In this document: positions 8,634 through 16,905 of the stretch, piece after piece
How the letters are laid out: each line of letters starts with the position of its first letter
How positions within the stretch are numbered: position 1 is the first letter of the stretch
Assembly (NCBI GenBank): GCA_017557525.1
Contig: JAFYYN010000098.1
Location: forward strand, 1-45,312
Length of the DNA: 45,312 bases
Direction of reading: 5' to 3'
Origin: Lachnospiraceae bacterium
Lineage (GTDB): Bacteria; Bacillota; Clostridia; Lachnospirales; Lachnospiraceae
Made by a program: the position numbers and the translations under genes
The notes under the pieces: generated by a model
Databases searched by the model: none
What the model saw: only the letters and a program-made list of their open reading frames with translations
What the model was told of the DNA's origin: nothing

Positions 8634-9863
8634 ATGAGAGCTTATGAGCGTTTAGTGGAGTATGTAAAAGTATTTACAACGAGTGATGAGAATTCAGATA
8701 CAGTGCCGTCTACAAAAAGACAGTTTGACCTGGCATTCAAGCTGGCAGAAGAGATGAAAGCTCTTGGAATAAATGATGCATCGGTAGATGAGCATGCATA
8801 TGTAGTCGGACATATCCCTGCTTCTCCCGGATATGAGAATGCGCCGAAGATAGGATTTATCGCACATCTGGATACGGCACCTGATAGTTCGGGCGAGAAT
8901 GTTCATCCATGTATACATGAAAATTATGACGGATGCGATATTGAACTTGGAAATGGGCAGGTTCTGTCCGCGGAACTGTTCCCGCACCTAAAAACACTTA
9001 AGGGGCGCACTCTGATAACAACCGACGGATCAACATTGCTTGGTGCTGATGATAAAGCCGGCATAGCAGAGATAATGACCATGGCAGAAACCATTATACG
9101 TGATCAGATACCTCATGGGGCGATCTCAATCGCATTTACTCCTGATGAGGAAATCGGACATGGTGCCGAGCTTCTCGATATTGAAGCTTTTGGGGCAGAT
9201 TTTGCATATACGGTTGATGGCGGTGCCGAAAATGAGATTGAGTATGAGAATTTTAATGCTGCAAAGGCGGTTTTTAAGATCAGAGGTATAAGCGTCCATC
9301 CCGGAGACGCAAAAAACAAAATGGTAAATGCAGCTTTACTGGCATGCGAGATTGCAAATATGCTGCCTGCTGCTGAAACACCTGCACATACAGAGAAGAG
9401 GGAAGGTTTTTACCATCTGACGGATATTATCGGAGATGTGGAAAAGGCTGAAATTTCATATATCGTCAGAGACCATGATCCGTATTTGTTTGATGCTAAA
9501 GTAAATACACTCCGTATGATAGAAAAAACCATGAATGAAAAATACTTCCCCGGAACGGTTGTATTAACGGTTACAGACCAATACAGGAATATGATAGACA
9601 AGATACGTCCTCATATGCATATCGTTGAAACCGCAAAACGCTGCATTGAGGAACTGGGTATGAGCCCTATGGAAATACCTGTCAGAGGTGGTACGGACGG
9701 AGCGCAGCTTTCGTTCCGAGGACTGCCATGTCCGAACTTAGGGTTAGGCGGCTATGCATATCACGGTCATTTTGAACATATTACTGCCGAGGGGATGGAC
9801 AAGGTAGTTCAGATACTCTGTGGGATAATAAAATCTTATGCAAATAATAATAGTGCAGGATAA
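8634..9863 (+). CDS. pepT: Peptidase T (tripeptide aminopeptidase)
   Basis: The 409-residue protein is an M20B dizinc aminopeptidase that removes the N-terminal residue of tripeptides in the cytoplasm. His78 and Asp80 are in AHLDTAPD, the bridging Asp140 in LGADDKAG, the catalytic/metal Glu pair 172-173 in TPDEEIGHG, and Asp195 in YTVDGG. The C-terminal block RGGTDGAQLSFRGLP followed by GGYAYHGHFEH carries the last zinc histidine. Length and residue positions agree with E. coli PepT. The ATG has GGAG 11 nt upstream. Confidence 0.95.
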   Translation: MRAYERLVEYVKVFTTSDENSDTVPSTKRQFDLAFKLAEEMKALGINDASVDEHAYVVGHIPASPGYENAPKIGFIAHLDTAPDSSGENVHPCIHENYDGCDIELGNGQVLSAELFPHLKTLKGRTLITTDGSTLLGADDKAGIAEIMTMAETIIRDQIPHGAISIAFTPDEEIGHGAELLDIEAFGADFAYTVDGGAENEIEYENFNAAKAVFKIRGISVHPGDAKNKMVNAALLACEIANMLPAAETPAHTEKREGFYHLTDIIGDVEKAEISYIVRDHDPYLFDAKVNTLRMIEKTMNEKYFPGTVVLTVTDQYRNMIDKIRPHMHIVETAKRCIEELGMSPMEIPVRGGTDGAQLSFRGLPCPNLGLGGYAYHGHFEHITAEGMDKVVQILCGIIKSYANNNSAG

Positions 9864-9871
9864 ATACTGAT

Positions 9872-9900
9872 TTGACGCTAAGCAAGCTTTTTGTTATACT
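9872..9900 (+). promoter_or_regulatory. Promoter of the PARG operon
   Basis: TTGACG (9872-9877), a 17-nt spacer and TATACT (9895-9900). It would drive the four genes that end at the terminator at 13072, leaving a leader of about 85 nt. Confidence 0.75.
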
Positions 9901-9991
9901 TTACATATGAAATATAGTTTTATAGTCTTCCGGAGGATAATGTTAACGGAGAGAAAACAATATAAAAATATGGGGAAAGGATGGGGCGTAT

Positions 9992-10834
9992 ATGTCAACA
10001 CGTGAGCAGAGAGTAGATATTTTTCAGGACACCATGAACTGGATAAATGAGGATGATGACCTTGCTGCTTCTATATCAGCAGCCAAGAAAAATACCGAAG
10101 TTTTTTATGAAGACGATTATCCGGATTATGATCTGTCGGAAATAAAAAATATGAAAATAACTGTTTCGGGGGACAGGAGCTATCAGGCGGCCATGAGGCT
10201 GAATAAAGAAAATCCCGGAGCAAAGATTGCGGTATTAAATTTCGCTAACGCATTTTGTCCGGGCGGGGCAGTTACAAAGGGAGCCGGTGCCCAGGAGGAA
10301 TGTCTGTGCAGGACCTCGACACTGTATCCGTTGCTAGACCGTATGACGCTTAGGAATTCTTTTTATAAACATCACTATGAGCTTAATACGCCTAAGGCTT
10401 CAGATTCGCTTGTGTATACAGAGGGTGTGGTTATCTGCAAGACAGATGTTGATCTTCCCAGAAGAATGCCGAAAGAGGACTGGGTAAAGGTCGATGTGAT
10501 CACCATGGCAGCACCCGATTTAAGGAGCAAATCCAATATACATTTCCAGCTGATAAATAACGGTGCGTCTATGAATGACGCCGAGATGTTCGGATATCAT
10601 GTTAAGCGTGCTATTCACATGCTCACCTGTGCTGCAGCTAAAAAGGCTGATATCCTGGTGCTGGGAGCATTCGGATGCGGAGCCTTTGAAAACGATCCCA
10701 ATGTGGTTGCTGAGGCATATCGTACAGCACTTGAAGTATTCCCTCATGTTTTCAGTCAGATAGAGTTTGCAGTATATTGTCCTCCTGGTTCAGAGAAGAA
10801 TTTTGAGGCATTCAAAAAGGTATTTATAAAGTGA
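9992..10834 (+). CDS. Microbial-type poly(ADP-ribose) glycohydrolase (macrodomain, TIGR02452-like)
   Basis: The 280-residue protein is a macrodomain enzyme expected to cleave ADP-ribose polymers or ADP-ribosyl adducts. The family core is clear: an N-terminal helical part, then VLNFANAFCPGG, KGAGAQEECLCRTSTLYPLL with the catalytic QEE glutamates, and VITMAAPD. Near the C-terminus GAFGCGAFENDP binds the distal ribose/phosphate. The usual triple Gly is here PGGA. The ATG is preceded by AAAGGATGGGG. It opens a four-gene operon and its stop overlaps the GTG start of the next gene (GTGA). Whether bacterial PAR or mono-ADP-ribose is the substrate cannot be read from sequence. Confidence 0.87.
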   Translation: MSTREQRVDIFQDTMNWINEDDDLAASISAAKKNTEVFYEDDYPDYDLSEIKNMKITVSGDRSYQAAMRLNKENPGAKIAVLNFANAFCPGGAVTKGAGAQEECLCRTSTLYPLLDRMTLRNSFYKHHYELNTPKASDSLVYTEGVVICKTDVDLPRRMPKEDWVKVDVITMAAPDLRSKSNIHFQLINNGASMNDAEMFGYHVKRAIHMLTCAAAKKADILVLGAFGCGAFENDPNVVAEAYRTALEVFPHVFSQIEFAVYCPPGSEKNFEAFKKVFIK

Positions 10835-11925
10835 GAAAAGGCAGTAGATTTCTAAAATTTGCTTTAGGTTCATTATCCCTGATAGGAGGAGTTGAAGCAG
10901 TGTTTAGGCTTTATCCTCCGTTTGGTGCAAATACGACGGAAAAAGACTTAAAGGAGTACATAAAGAGGAACCCATATATTTTAGGAAACAAATTTTTATA
11001 TCCTAAAGAATGGGAGCTGAAAGGGATGCAGAGTAACAGGAAACTGTCGAAAGAAAAAACAGTTCCTGCAAAGAAGATCCATGCATCAACTCCGGATTTT
11101 TCACCTAGCGATATCGGGGAATATAAGTTTACATGGTTTGGACATTCATCGGTGCTTTTACAATCGGACGGGATGAATGTTTTAATTGATCCGGTTCTTA
11201 CGGAAAGGTTTTTTCCTATTCCCTGGATGGGACCGAAAAGGTTCTCAGAACTTCCTATAGGTATTTCTGATCTGCCGGATATCGACGTGGTACTGATAAC
11301 CCATGACCATCATGATCATCTGGAACCCAGAACGATAAAAGCACTTGACAAAAAAGTAAGCAGATACATTGTACCACTTGGAGTAGAAAAGCATCTGATA
11401 AAGTGGGGGATAGACCGGGACAGGATAGTGAGCCTGGCATGGTGGGAGAATACCACTTTTAGGAGTATGGAGTTTAACTGCACTCCTTCAAGACATTTCT
11501 CCGGCAGACGGCTTACAGGGCAGAAAAGAACGGAATACTGCTCATGGGTTATAAAGACCCCATACCACAGTTTCTTTGACAGTGGGGACGGTAGTCTTGG
11601 CAGGCATTTTGAGCTTATTCATGAACGGTTCGGTGATTTTGACCTTGCATTCATGGAATGCGGTCAGTATAATGAGAAGTGGCATTACAGCCATATGTAT
11701 CCGGAAGAATCGGTCCATATGGCAAAAAAGGTTGGAGCCAGACTTTCAGTACCGGTTCATTGGGGTTCATTTGTACTGTCTGAACATGCATGGGACGATC
11801 CTATAAAGCGTTTTGTTAAAGAAGCAGGGAATATCGGGCTGGACATTTTGGCACCGGGCATCTGCCAGACGATAAGGAGCAGTGATAATGAACATACAGA
11901 TTTTTGGAACAAAGAAGTGCAGTGA
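10831..11925 (+). CDS. Metallo-beta-lactamase-fold hydrolase (RomA / NAPE-PLD-like)
   Basis: The 364-residue protein has a short N-terminal hydrophobic segment (about residues 8-25) that may anchor it in the membrane. The zinc motif HxHxDH is His158, His160, Asp162 and His163 in THDHHDHL. Further ligands are His222 (SRHFSGRR), Asp253 (DSGDG) and His310 (VHWGSF). The segment CSWVIKTPYHSFFDSGD is typical of the branch that includes N-acyl-PE phospholipase D and UlaG/RomA relatives. It starts at GTG, overlapping the PARG stop by 4 nt, so it is translationally coupled. A phospholipid substrate is possible but unproven. Confidence 0.85.
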   Translation: MRKGSRFLKFALGSLSLIGGVEAVFRLYPPFGANTTEKDLKEYIKRNPYILGNKFLYPKEWELKGMQSNRKLSKEKTVPAKKIHASTPDFSPSDIGEYKFTWFGHSSVLLQSDGMNVLIDPVLTERFFPIPWMGPKRFSELPIGISDLPDIDVVLITHDHHDHLEPRTIKALDKKVSRYIVPLGVEKHLIKWGIDRDRIVSLAWWENTTFRSMEFNCTPSRHFSGRRLTGQKRTEYCSWVIKTPYHSFFDSGDGSLGRHFELIHERFGDFDLAFMECGQYNEKWHYSHMYPEESVHMAKKVGARLSVPVHWGSFVLSEHAWDDPIKRFVKEAGNIGLDILAPGICQTIRSSDNEHTDFWNKEVQ

Positions 11926-12229
11926 CACCAGGAAAGCGGAGAGGTTTTTCAAAGAACGTGGTATTAAATATCAGTTCGTTGACATGTCAGAAAAGGGCAT
12001 GAGTAAAGGGGAACTTACTGCAGTAGCTCAGGTAAACGGTGGAATAGATAACCTCATAAATCCTGATGCTAAGGATAAGGAGACGGTCACGCTCCTGAAA
12101 TATATCGCTGAAGAAGACAGGCTTAGTAAAATACTTGAAAACCAGCAGATCATAAAGACTCCCATAGTCAGAAACGGTAAGCAGTCTACTTTGGGCTATC
12201 AGCCTGATGTTTGGAAAAAGTGGGAGTGA
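11888..12229 (+). CDS. ArsC/Spx-like thioredoxin-fold protein
   Basis: The 113-residue protein belongs to the ArsC/Spx/YffB thioredoxin-like family. The single cysteine is Cys11 in GTKKCSDTRKAERFF, followed by the family pattern (IKYQFVDM, then INPDAKD and QIIKTPIVRNGKQSTLGY). Only one cysteine is present, as in YffB-like members, so a redox CxxC as in Spx is absent. The start at 11888 is set by AAGGAG 8 nt upstream; a GTG at 11882 is too close. It lies inside the 3' end of the preceding gene (38-nt overlap), so it is tightly coupled to the PARG operon. Arsenate reduction versus a general reductase role cannot be decided. Confidence 0.82.
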   Translation: MNIQIFGTKKCSDTRKAERFFKERGIKYQFVDMSEKGMSKGELTAVAQVNGGIDNLINPDAKDKETVTLLKYIAEEDRLSKILENQQIIKTPIVRNGKQSTLGYQPDVWKKWE

Positions 12230-12264
12230 CATGTAAAAATTGGAAAGGGAAGGTATTTATTACG

Positions 12265-13053
12265 ATGGGAAAAGACAGAAAAGCTCATGAAATTGTTGGG
12301 GAACTGATGGAACGCTATAATATCAACGAGAAGGCTTTTGCCGAAAGGGCAGGGGTTTCTGAACTGGTAGTACTTAATTATCTTTCGGGGCTGAATAAGG
12401 ACAGCAGGAATTATGCCAGGTTAAAGTCGAAGGTCAAGGCTGCGTTTGAGCTTGAAGACGAATTCTTTTCAGAGGAACATGTATGGACACCAAAACCTGT
12501 GCCGGAGGCTGTAAAAGAGGAGAAAAAGGAAAAGCCTGCTAAACAGGCAAAACCCAAAAAGAAAAAGGCTTATTCTGATATTGCCCAATTGTTTTTTAAC
12601 CAGAAAGGACAGATTTCAGAGGAGCCGGTAAAAGAAGGACAGATACCGGAAAAGGAAGTCGTAAAGCCGGCAGTTGATACAAATATTCCGTCAGTAGAAA
12701 ATGAAGCTCCTGAAAAGAAATCATCAGTTAAGAAACAGCAGGCTGCCCCGCAGGATCCCTTGATGTCTGCAATAAAGCTCTCCGGAAGCAAAGCTAAACT
12801 ATCCGGCAAGAAGAAGGATATTACACCGGAGGATGCTTCCAGATGGGTCGGCGAATATGAAGAGGAAATTAAGCATTCCGTTGGAAGGGCCTTTGAAGTA
12901 CTTAGGGAATCTCTCAAAGAAAATTTCACAAAAGAGGAAACAAAGCCTGTATATACAAATAAAAAGATTGCAGAGCTTGTTGAACTGGCATCTAAAGCAA
13001 AGGATGAAGATCTGGCACTTGTTATTACTATGTTGAAGAAACTTATAAAATAA
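12265..13053 (+). CDS. HTH protein with a charged linker, function unknown
   Basis: The 262-residue protein starts with a probable XRE-like helix-turn-helix (about residues 12-55; KAFAERAGVSELVVLNYLSG). A long Lys/Glu/Pro-rich, probably disordered linker (about 75-195) follows. A conserved-looking helical C-terminus (DASRWVGEYEEEIKHSVG to ALVITMLKKLIK) ends the protein. ATG at 12265 is preferred because AAGGGAAGG lies 11 nt upstream; an in-frame start at 12211 inside the previous gene would add an implausible N-terminus. As last gene before a terminator it could regulate the PARG operon, by context only. Confidence 0.7.
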   Translation: MGKDRKAHEIVGELMERYNINEKAFAERAGVSELVVLNYLSGLNKDSRNYARLKSKVKAAFELEDEFFSEEHVWTPKPVPEAVKEEKKEKPAKQAKPKKKKAYSDIAQLFFNQKGQISEEPVKEGQIPEKEVVKPAVDTNIPSVENEAPEKKSSVKKQQAAPQDPLMSAIKLSGSKAKLSGKKKDITPEDASRWVGEYEEEIKHSVGRAFEVLRESLKENFTKEETKPVYTNKKIAELVELASKAKDEDLALVITMLKKLIK

Positions 13054-13071
13054 TCCTGTGAATAACAAAAG

Positions 13072-13113
13072 AGGACTGCCATTATCTGGCTAGAGGTTTG
13101 GGTAGTCCTTTTT
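13072..13113 (+). terminator. Rho-independent terminator of the PARG operon
   Basis: AGGACTGCC (13072-13080) pairs with GGTAGTCCT (13101-13109) with one G-U pair. A TTTTT tract follows at 13109-13113. Confidence 0.8.
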
Positions 13114-13241
13114 GAAATGGTCAGATAAGATGTTTTGAAATGTGTAAAAAAACGGCAGAATAAGGTAGCTTAATTTGCTTCAGAATATCTTTATTTAATT
13201 TCATCTGTGTGATAAATTGGTGGCATAAGGAGGTTACGGAT

Positions 13242-13850
13242 ATGGGTGTATTTTCAAAAGTCCATAGATTTCACAGTGCAGGAGAGGAAGCAAATGTAAA
13301 TAACGTAAGCAACTTTGGAGTTCCTGCATATTCTCTTTTTACGAGCACAAAGGTGTTTACTCTTCATCATCATATTGATATCACAGATTCAAATGAGAAT
13401 ATCATCTATCAGGCAAGGTCAAAAGCTATTTCTCTGCACGATAAGACAGACGTTTTCAAGGTTTCAGGCGAGATGGTGGCTCATATAGAGAGGAAGTTCT
13501 TTTCAATTCATGAGCGTCATTATATTACTATGGCGGACGGACTTCAATTCGAGCTTTCAAATGAGGTGTTGCATATCATAAAAGATATTACAAATATTGA
13601 AGGACTTGGATGGCAGCTTCAAGGCAATATACTTGGACTGAACTTTGAGCTTTACGATCAGAACGGAAGCATTATTGCAGTTATCGGTCAGAAAATGCTG
13701 TCGATCCACGACAAATACTGCATCGATATTTACAGGAGAGAATACGAGGAAATTGTTGTAGCTATACTTGTTACCCTTCAGCATATGATCCGTGACAGAC
13801 AGGCAGCATATAGCGGATCCTCGAGCGGAGGCTCTTCATCAGGAAGCTGA
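13242..13850 (+). CDS. LURP-one-related (YxjI/Tubby C-like) protein
   Basis: The 202-residue protein matches the LURP-one-related/scramblase-like beta-barrel family. It has repeated strand pairs such as VFTLHHHIDITDSNENIIYQ, KAISLHDKTDVF, KFFSIHERHYI and KMLSIHDKYCIDI. Two copies of an (S/L)xHD/ER motif start the central strands. The C-terminus ends in a Ser/Gly-rich tail (SGSSSGGSSSGS) not needed for the fold. ATG at 13242 has AAGGAGG 8 nt upstream; an in-frame start at 13209 has none. It stands alone between two terminators. The cellular role of bacterial members is not established. Confidence 0.82.
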   Translation: MGVFSKVHRFHSAGEEANVNNVSNFGVPAYSLFTSTKVFTLHHHIDITDSNENIIYQARSKAISLHDKTDVFKVSGEMVAHIERKFFSIHERHYITMADGLQFELSNEVLHIIKDITNIEGLGWQLQGNILGLNFELYDQNGSIIAVIGQKMLSIHDKYCIDIYRREYEEIVVAILVTLQHMIRDRQAAYSGSSSGGSSSGS

Positions 13851-13871
13851 GCGTATAGGAAAAATATAACG

Positions 13872-13904
13872 GTGGAATAGGAGAGATCTTATTCCACTGT
13901 TTTT
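13872..13904 (+). terminator. Rho-independent terminator
   Basis: GTGGAATA (13872-13879) and TATTCCAC (13890-13897) form a perfect 8-bp stem followed by TGTTTTTG. Confidence 0.85.
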
Positions 13905-13926
13905 GATTTATACGGCCGTATGGAAT

Positions 13927-13955
13927 TTGACTTAAAAGATCGATTTTGGTATACT
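13927..13955 (+). promoter_or_regulatory. Promoter for the secreted nucleotidase
   Basis: TTGACT (13927-13932), a 17-nt spacer and TATACT (13950-13955). Its first 11 and last 11 bases are identical to those of the promoter at 28482-28510 (TTGACTTAAAA and TTTGGTATACT). Confidence 0.82.
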
Positions 13956-13999
13956 ATTTCTAGTAATTCCAGTGTTTGTAAATAGAAGGAAGGTATAAA

Positions 14000-16129
14000 A
14001 TGAAATTTAAGAGAGTTAAAAATGCATTTATTGTTTTTTTAATGTCACTGTCTATAGTGATTGGCGGACTCCCATCTTCAAACCTGATAGTCTGGGCCGG
14101 TGAATCATATGATGAGGTCATTGCGATAATTCATACCAACGATGTACATGGGCATATAGAGGTTGAGCCGTATGTAAAGGGGCTGGCTGATTCGCTTAAG
14201 GCTTCAGGGGATTACGCGCTTGTTTTAACGGTATCTGCGGGTGATATTTATGGTGGTGGCGAGGCTGTAGCCGGTTATTATAAGGGAGAGTTAATCCCCC
14301 AGCTCGTGGATATGGTATATGATGTTATCGTACCGGGGAATAATGATTTTGGAGCAGATATGGATAACCGGGAAGCATACAATCTGTTTCTTACTTCGCT
14401 CTATACTCATACAAAGACAATCTGCGCAAATTCTGTTTTGTCCAAGGATATTGATCTTAATGTATATGCCAAAGAGTATAAAACGAAAGTCGGAAATCCG
14501 GATTTTGCTGATATGTATGATAAAGTAATGCTCAAGGAAGATGGCTCACTTGATTTTTCTAAGCTAAACCTGCCCATTCTGAAACACGGAGAATATCCGT
14601 ATGAACAGACTATAGAATTTATTACTTCAGAAGGAACAAAGATTGGTCTTTTCGGATTGACGGTCAGCGGCAGACCTGATCAGGATGAGAACAGTACTTC
14701 GATAGGTTCTGTAGATGCCGCTCAGGCAAGTATTGACAAGCTTAAAAGCAGTGGGGCATCTGTCATAGTCGGTATTGGGCATACCGGGTGGAAAGGTGAA
14801 GGATCTACGGAAAAAGCTGATGCTAATGATACCAATTCATGGCTTTTAGCTAATTCCGTCACCGGAATGGATGCGTATATCGATGGACATTCACATTCCA
14901 TAATAGGCGAGGGCAAGGGATGTTATGTCGGAGATGAACAGGTATTTGTAAATCAGGCACAGAGTTTTGGGGCATGCATAGGGCTTATGAAGCTTTATGT
15001 AAAGGATGGGTCAGTAGTGAAAAAAGAGGGAGAAGTCTTCACAAATGACGAAATAGAGTCTATTACCCCGGACGAAGCGGTACAGAAAGTGGTCGATGCC
15101 GATCTTTCAAGGGTTACGGCAGATCTGGACACACCGTTTAGTGTAACATCTTATTTTTTGAATGCTGAAAGGATTTCAGCAAAAAACAATGGCGGTACCA
15201 TCCGTGGCAACGAGACCAATCTGGGTGATTTTGTTACTGACATCATTCGTCTATGTGCCTCGGAGAAGACGGGTACGGATTATGATTTCATGCTTTTCCC
15301 GGGTGTAGCAATAAGATCTTCCGTAGAACCTGGCTATATTACCATGAACACTCTGGTAAGCATATTTGGGCTGAATGCGACTATTGGAGCTAAAGAGTAT
15401 TCAGCGAGTGATATTTTGCAGCTTATGAAGAACACACTATCCGGAGGCATCTATCCGGATAAAGAATCTGTTGCATTTCAACAGATGTCCGGAATTAAGA
15501 TGACCTATGAATACAGTGACGGTATAGGAACTCCGATGACAATCAAAGTGGGAGAAGATCTTATATACGATGCCGATAATGGAGGCATCATTGTCGATAA
15601 TTCGTGGACTACAAAGGGCCTTGCTGTAATAATGGGAGAGGGTGCGGATTCTGAGATCATATTTAATGGCAGTGAGGAATTGCAGGAGGCATTATCTGTG
15701 TATCTGAGCACACATGTTTCGGGTGTGGATTACAAGATATATTCGAATGTAGTAGCGCCTGACCAAAGGATTGTGGAGGTAAACTCGACATATGAAACGG
15801 CAACGGTAGATCAGCCACAGCTGCAAAAGAATACTTTAAAGGTCAAAAAAAGGACTTCTGAGAGCAATCCTTATACTGTTTCATCACAAAATAAAACCAA
15901 GATCAAGATAAGCAAGGTATTAAATATTTCTGGTGCGATAGGGAATGTTAAGTATAAAAAGGTATCAGGAAATTCCAAGATAACCGTGAATTCCAAGACC
16001 GGAAAGATTACGGTAAAAAAAGGTATAAAGAAGGGTATTTATAAAATAAAAATCCAAGTTACGGCCGCCGGAAACGGATTACATGGAAAAGGAACAAAGA
16101 AAGTAATGGTGTACGTTAAGGTTGAATAA
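14000..16129 (+). CDS. Secreted 5'-nucleotidase / 2',3'-cyclic phosphodiesterase-like protein
   Basis: The 709-residue protein starts with a Sec signal peptide (basic MKFKRVK, hydrophobic 9-25, small residues near 33). The calcineurin-like metallophosphatase domain shows IHTNDVHGH (Asp48, His50), SAGDIYGGGE (Asp82), PGNNDFG (in place of the usual GNHEFD), IGHTGW and DGHSH. The 5'-nucleotidase C-terminal domain follows (RGNETNLGDFVTDIIR to about residue 600). The last 85 residues form a beta-rich domain (ITVNSKTGKITVKKGIKKG) of the bacterial Ig-like kind often seen on secreted Lachnospiraceae proteins. It probably scavenges extracellular nucleotides. AAGGAAGG precedes the ATG. Confidence 0.9.
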   Translation: MKFKRVKNAFIVFLMSLSIVIGGLPSSNLIVWAGESYDEVIAIIHTNDVHGHIEVEPYVKGLADSLKASGDYALVLTVSAGDIYGGGEAVAGYYKGELIPQLVDMVYDVIVPGNNDFGADMDNREAYNLFLTSLYTHTKTICANSVLSKDIDLNVYAKEYKTKVGNPDFADMYDKVMLKEDGSLDFSKLNLPILKHGEYPYEQTIEFITSEGTKIGLFGLTVSGRPDQDENSTSIGSVDAAQASIDKLKSSGASVIVGIGHTGWKGEGSTEKADANDTNSWLLANSVTGMDAYIDGHSHSIIGEGKGCYVGDEQVFVNQAQSFGACIGLMKLYVKDGSVVKKEGEVFTNDEIESITPDEAVQKVVDADLSRVTADLDTPFSVTSYFLNAERISAKNNGGTIRGNETNLGDFVTDIIRLCASEKTGTDYDFMLFPGVAIRSSVEPGYITMNTLVSIFGLNATIGAKEYSASDILQLMKNTLSGGIYPDKESVAFQQMSGIKMTYEYSDGIGTPMTIKVGEDLIYDADNGGIIVDNSWTTKGLAVIMGEGADSEIIFNGSEELQEALSVYLSTHVSGVDYKIYSNVVAPDQRIVEVNSTYETATVDQPQLQKNTLKVKKRTSESNPYTVSSQNKTKIKISKVLNISGAIGNVKYKKVSGNSKITVNSKTGKITVKKGIKKGIYKIKIQVTAAGNGLHGKGTKKVMVYVKVE

Positions 16130-16218
16130 TGGAGGTTTTGAGGAAGCCAACCGGGTTATATGTTTCCGGAAGGATTTGAAATACAGGGAACGGTTGTCTA
16201 TCTTAAAAAGGACCGAAT

Positions 16219-16905
16219 ATGAGAAGAGACATACTTATAATTGACGATGATGAAGATTTATCAATGATAATATCGGATATGCTTACAGATCAGGGCTATA
16301 GAGTGACCTGTGCAAAAGACAGCGAGACCGCGTTCGGGTTGCTTTCGGAAAGGAAGTTTGATTTGATTCTTCTGGATATAAATCTTCCTGATGCCATTGG
16401 TTTTGATGTGTGCAAGGAGCTACGCCGTGTATCTGAGGTACCCGTCATTTTTGCGAGTGCAAGGACGAGTGAGACTGACAGGATTATAGGGCTTGATATA
16501 GGTGGGGACGACTATATTCCGAAGCCGTTTTCCATGAAGGAACTATTGTCACATATAAAAGCACTTATGCGGAGGACTTACGGTTTTAGTGAGAACGATA
16601 AGACTGTAACATTTGGTGGGATAACTGTTGATATAGGTTCACGTACCGTAATGAAGGATGGTAAGGAGGTTAATCTGTCACTTAGGGAGTTTGACCTTCT
16701 GGCATACCTATGTGAACATCCCAATATCGCCCTTCCCAAGGATAAGCTGCTTAGTGAGGTATGGGGAGCGTTTTCGGAGGTGGCCCCGACTACTCTCGCA
16801 GTTCATATCAGATGGCTTCGAGAAAAGTTGGAGGATGATCCCGCAGACCCTAAGTACATAAAGACTGTTTATAAGGTTGGTTACATTTTGGAGATAGGAA
16901 TTTGA
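16219..16905 (+). CDS. OmpR-family response regulator
   Basis: The 228-residue protein has a receiver domain (1-118) and an OmpR/PhoB winged-helix domain (about 130-226). The acidic pocket is Asp10/Asp11, the phospho-acceptor is Asp53 in LLDINLPD, the switch Ser is in FASART, and Lys102 is in IPKPFS. The recognition region is TTLAVHIRWLREKLE. Together with the overlapping kinase it should control the ABC transporter downstream. Just before it, 16161-16221 holds a 20-codon frame (starts MFPEGFEIQG, stop overlapping the regulator ATG). This may be a leader peptide or the tail of a lost gene. Confidence 0.93.
   Translation: MRRDILIIDDDEDLSMIISDMLTDQGYRVTCAKDSETAFGLLSERKFDLILLDINLPDAIGFDVCKELRRVSEVPVIFASARTSETDRIIGLDIGGDDYIPKPFSMKELLSHIKALMRRTYGFSENDKTVTFGGITVDIGSRTVMKDGKEVNLSLREFDLLAYLCEHPNIALPKDKLLSEVWGAFSEVAPTTLAVHIRWLREKLEDDPADPKYIKTVYKVGYILEIGI

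Noticed and set aside
12570-13082. Minus-strand 170-codon Ser/Phe-rich frame
   Set aside because: It is antisense to the Lys/Glu-rich linker of the HTH gene, which produces long Ser/Phe frames by codon complementarity.
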